Shown: positions 63,437 through 64,000 of the stretch, piece by piece
Layout of the letters: every line of letters begins with the position of its first letter
Numbering within the stretch: the stretch's first letter is position 1
The notes under the pieces: generated by a model
What the model was told of the DNA's origin: nothing
The model's input: the letters and a program-made list of their open reading frames with translations, nothing else
The model's database searches: none
Program-made: the position numbers and the translations under genes
Assembly: GCF_002843235.3 (NCBI RefSeq)
Contig: NZ_CP031123.2
Location: 682,001 to 746,000 of the forward strand
Length of the DNA stretch: 64,000 bases
Reading direction: 5' to 3'
DNA from: Providencia huaxiensis
GTDB taxonomy: Bacteria; Pseudomonadota; Gammaproteobacteria; Enterobacterales; Enterobacteriaceae

Positions 63437-64000
63437 ATGGCAAAGAGAAGAGTGAGAGCTCTGCAAGTCTCGGTAATATGCGGGTTGATGGCGTTACAGT
63501 TTCCCGCATTCTCAAATGAAGAAAATACGCAGCAAAGTGTTTCTGAAGTTCAAACGATAGCTTCGTTAACACCTACAGAAAGTTTAGTCAAAATAACACA
63601 GTCGCTTCCTGCGGATGTGAAACCTATTTTTTCTACGCAATTAGCAAAATTATACGCTGATAGGCAAATGCAGTTATTGTGGCAAGATGAAACGGCAATT
63701 AGCCAATTTCAGCAACAACTGGCAGAATTATCCCTTTCTGGAGTTCAGCCTCAATTTGGGGAGTGGCTAGCGATACTGGAAAATAACCAGTTAAATGAGC
63801 TAGGCCGTGACGTTATTTTATCTGATGCCATGCTTGGCTATTTACAGTATTTATCTTCGATAGAAGCGAGTGGGCAATATTGGTTATACACCAATCGGCC
63901 TTATAAAATTATTGCTCCAACGGCCGCTCAAATGAAACCATGGATAGATGCCGTCGAGTCTAATAATTTAAGTGGCTGGGTTAAATCGCAAGCCCCGAGT
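63437..64000 (+). CDS. ldtD: L,D-transpeptidase LdtD (YcbB), 5' part
   Basis: 188 codons are open from the ATG at 63437 to the window end, so the catalytic YkuD domain with its cysteine is outside. The ATG follows GGTGGATGT. The translated N-terminus has a basic stretch and hydrophobic signal segment (about residues 1-28), then PVFSTQLAKLYADRQMQLLWQ-like sequence (here KPIFSTQLAKLYADRQMQLL) and LSGVQPQFGEWLAIL, DVILSDAMLGYLQYL and YWLYTNRPYKI, which follow E. coli LdtD. LdtD makes 3-3 crosslinks in peptidoglycan under envelope stress. Its place after mukB is as in E. coli. Confidence 0.9.
   Translation, partial: MAKRRVRALQVSVICGLMALQFPAFSNEENTQQSVSEVQTIASLTPTESLVKITQSLPADVKPIFSTQLAKLYADRQMQLLWQDETAISQFQQQLAELSLSGVQPQFGEWLAILENNQLNELGRDVILSDAMLGYLQYLSSIEASGQYWLYTNRPYKIIAPTAAQMKPWIDAVESNNLSGWVKSQAPS

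Overview
The window looks like a chromosomal segment of an AT-rich enterobacterium of the Morganellaceae, most likely Providencia or a close relative. The basis is the set of near full-length orthologues of E. coli genes in familiar neighbourhoods (trxB-lrp-ftsK-lolA-rarA-serS; pflA-pflB-focA; serC-aroA-cmk-rpsA-ihfB-comEC-msbA-lpxK-ycaR-kdsB-elyC-cmoM-mukFEB-ldtD), low GC, and a Proteus-type bactofilin (CcmA). No rRNA, tRNA, prophage, insertion sequence or CRISPR array was recognised.

Layout. 1-10.4 kb: a partial membrane protein, then thioredoxin reductase, the global regulator Lrp, the DNA translocase FtsK with a 20-copy Gln-Pro-Gln repeat, the lipoprotein chaperone LolA, the AAA+ protein RarA and seryl-tRNA synthetase. 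10.5-14.5 kb: accessory genes, namely a TauE/SafE-type exporter with a convergent LysR regulator, a BPSS1780-like membrane protein, and an Lrp/AsnC regulator divergent from a DUF2000 gene. 14.5-18.7 kb: the anaerobic formate module pflA, pflB, focA, with a candidate FNR site. 19.1-24.1 kb: a sugar-acid catabolic cassette (IclR regulator, DHDPS-type aldolase, MFS transporter, UxaA-type dehydratase) lying between focA and ycaO. 24.2-27.2 kb: ycaO and periplasmic asparaginase ansB.

27.7-41.4 kb: a block that in E. coli lies elsewhere (chiP, fur, fldA, ybfE, ybfF, seqA, pgm). It carries two additions: the bactofilin gene, and an ABC-adaptor-ABC type I secretion operon with RtxB-RtxD-RtxE-like order and no visible substrate gene. 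41.7-64 kb: the conserved serC-to-ldtD block covering serine and aromatic amino-acid synthesis, nucleotide and ribosome functions, DNA uptake (comEC), lipid A and Kdo synthesis, envelope control, tRNA modification and the MukBEF condensin. ldtD is cut by the window end.

The points that most deserve a second look are the orphan type I secretion operon, the sugar-acid cassette, a perfect 22-copy AACACC repeat (GGTGTT on the other strand, able in principle to form G-quadruplexes) between ihfB and comEC, the ftsK repeat, and a 22-bp tandem duplication that sets the stop codon of lpxK. Most other genes are ordinary housekeeping genes. All family assignments come from reading the sequence and remembered homologues; no database search was run.
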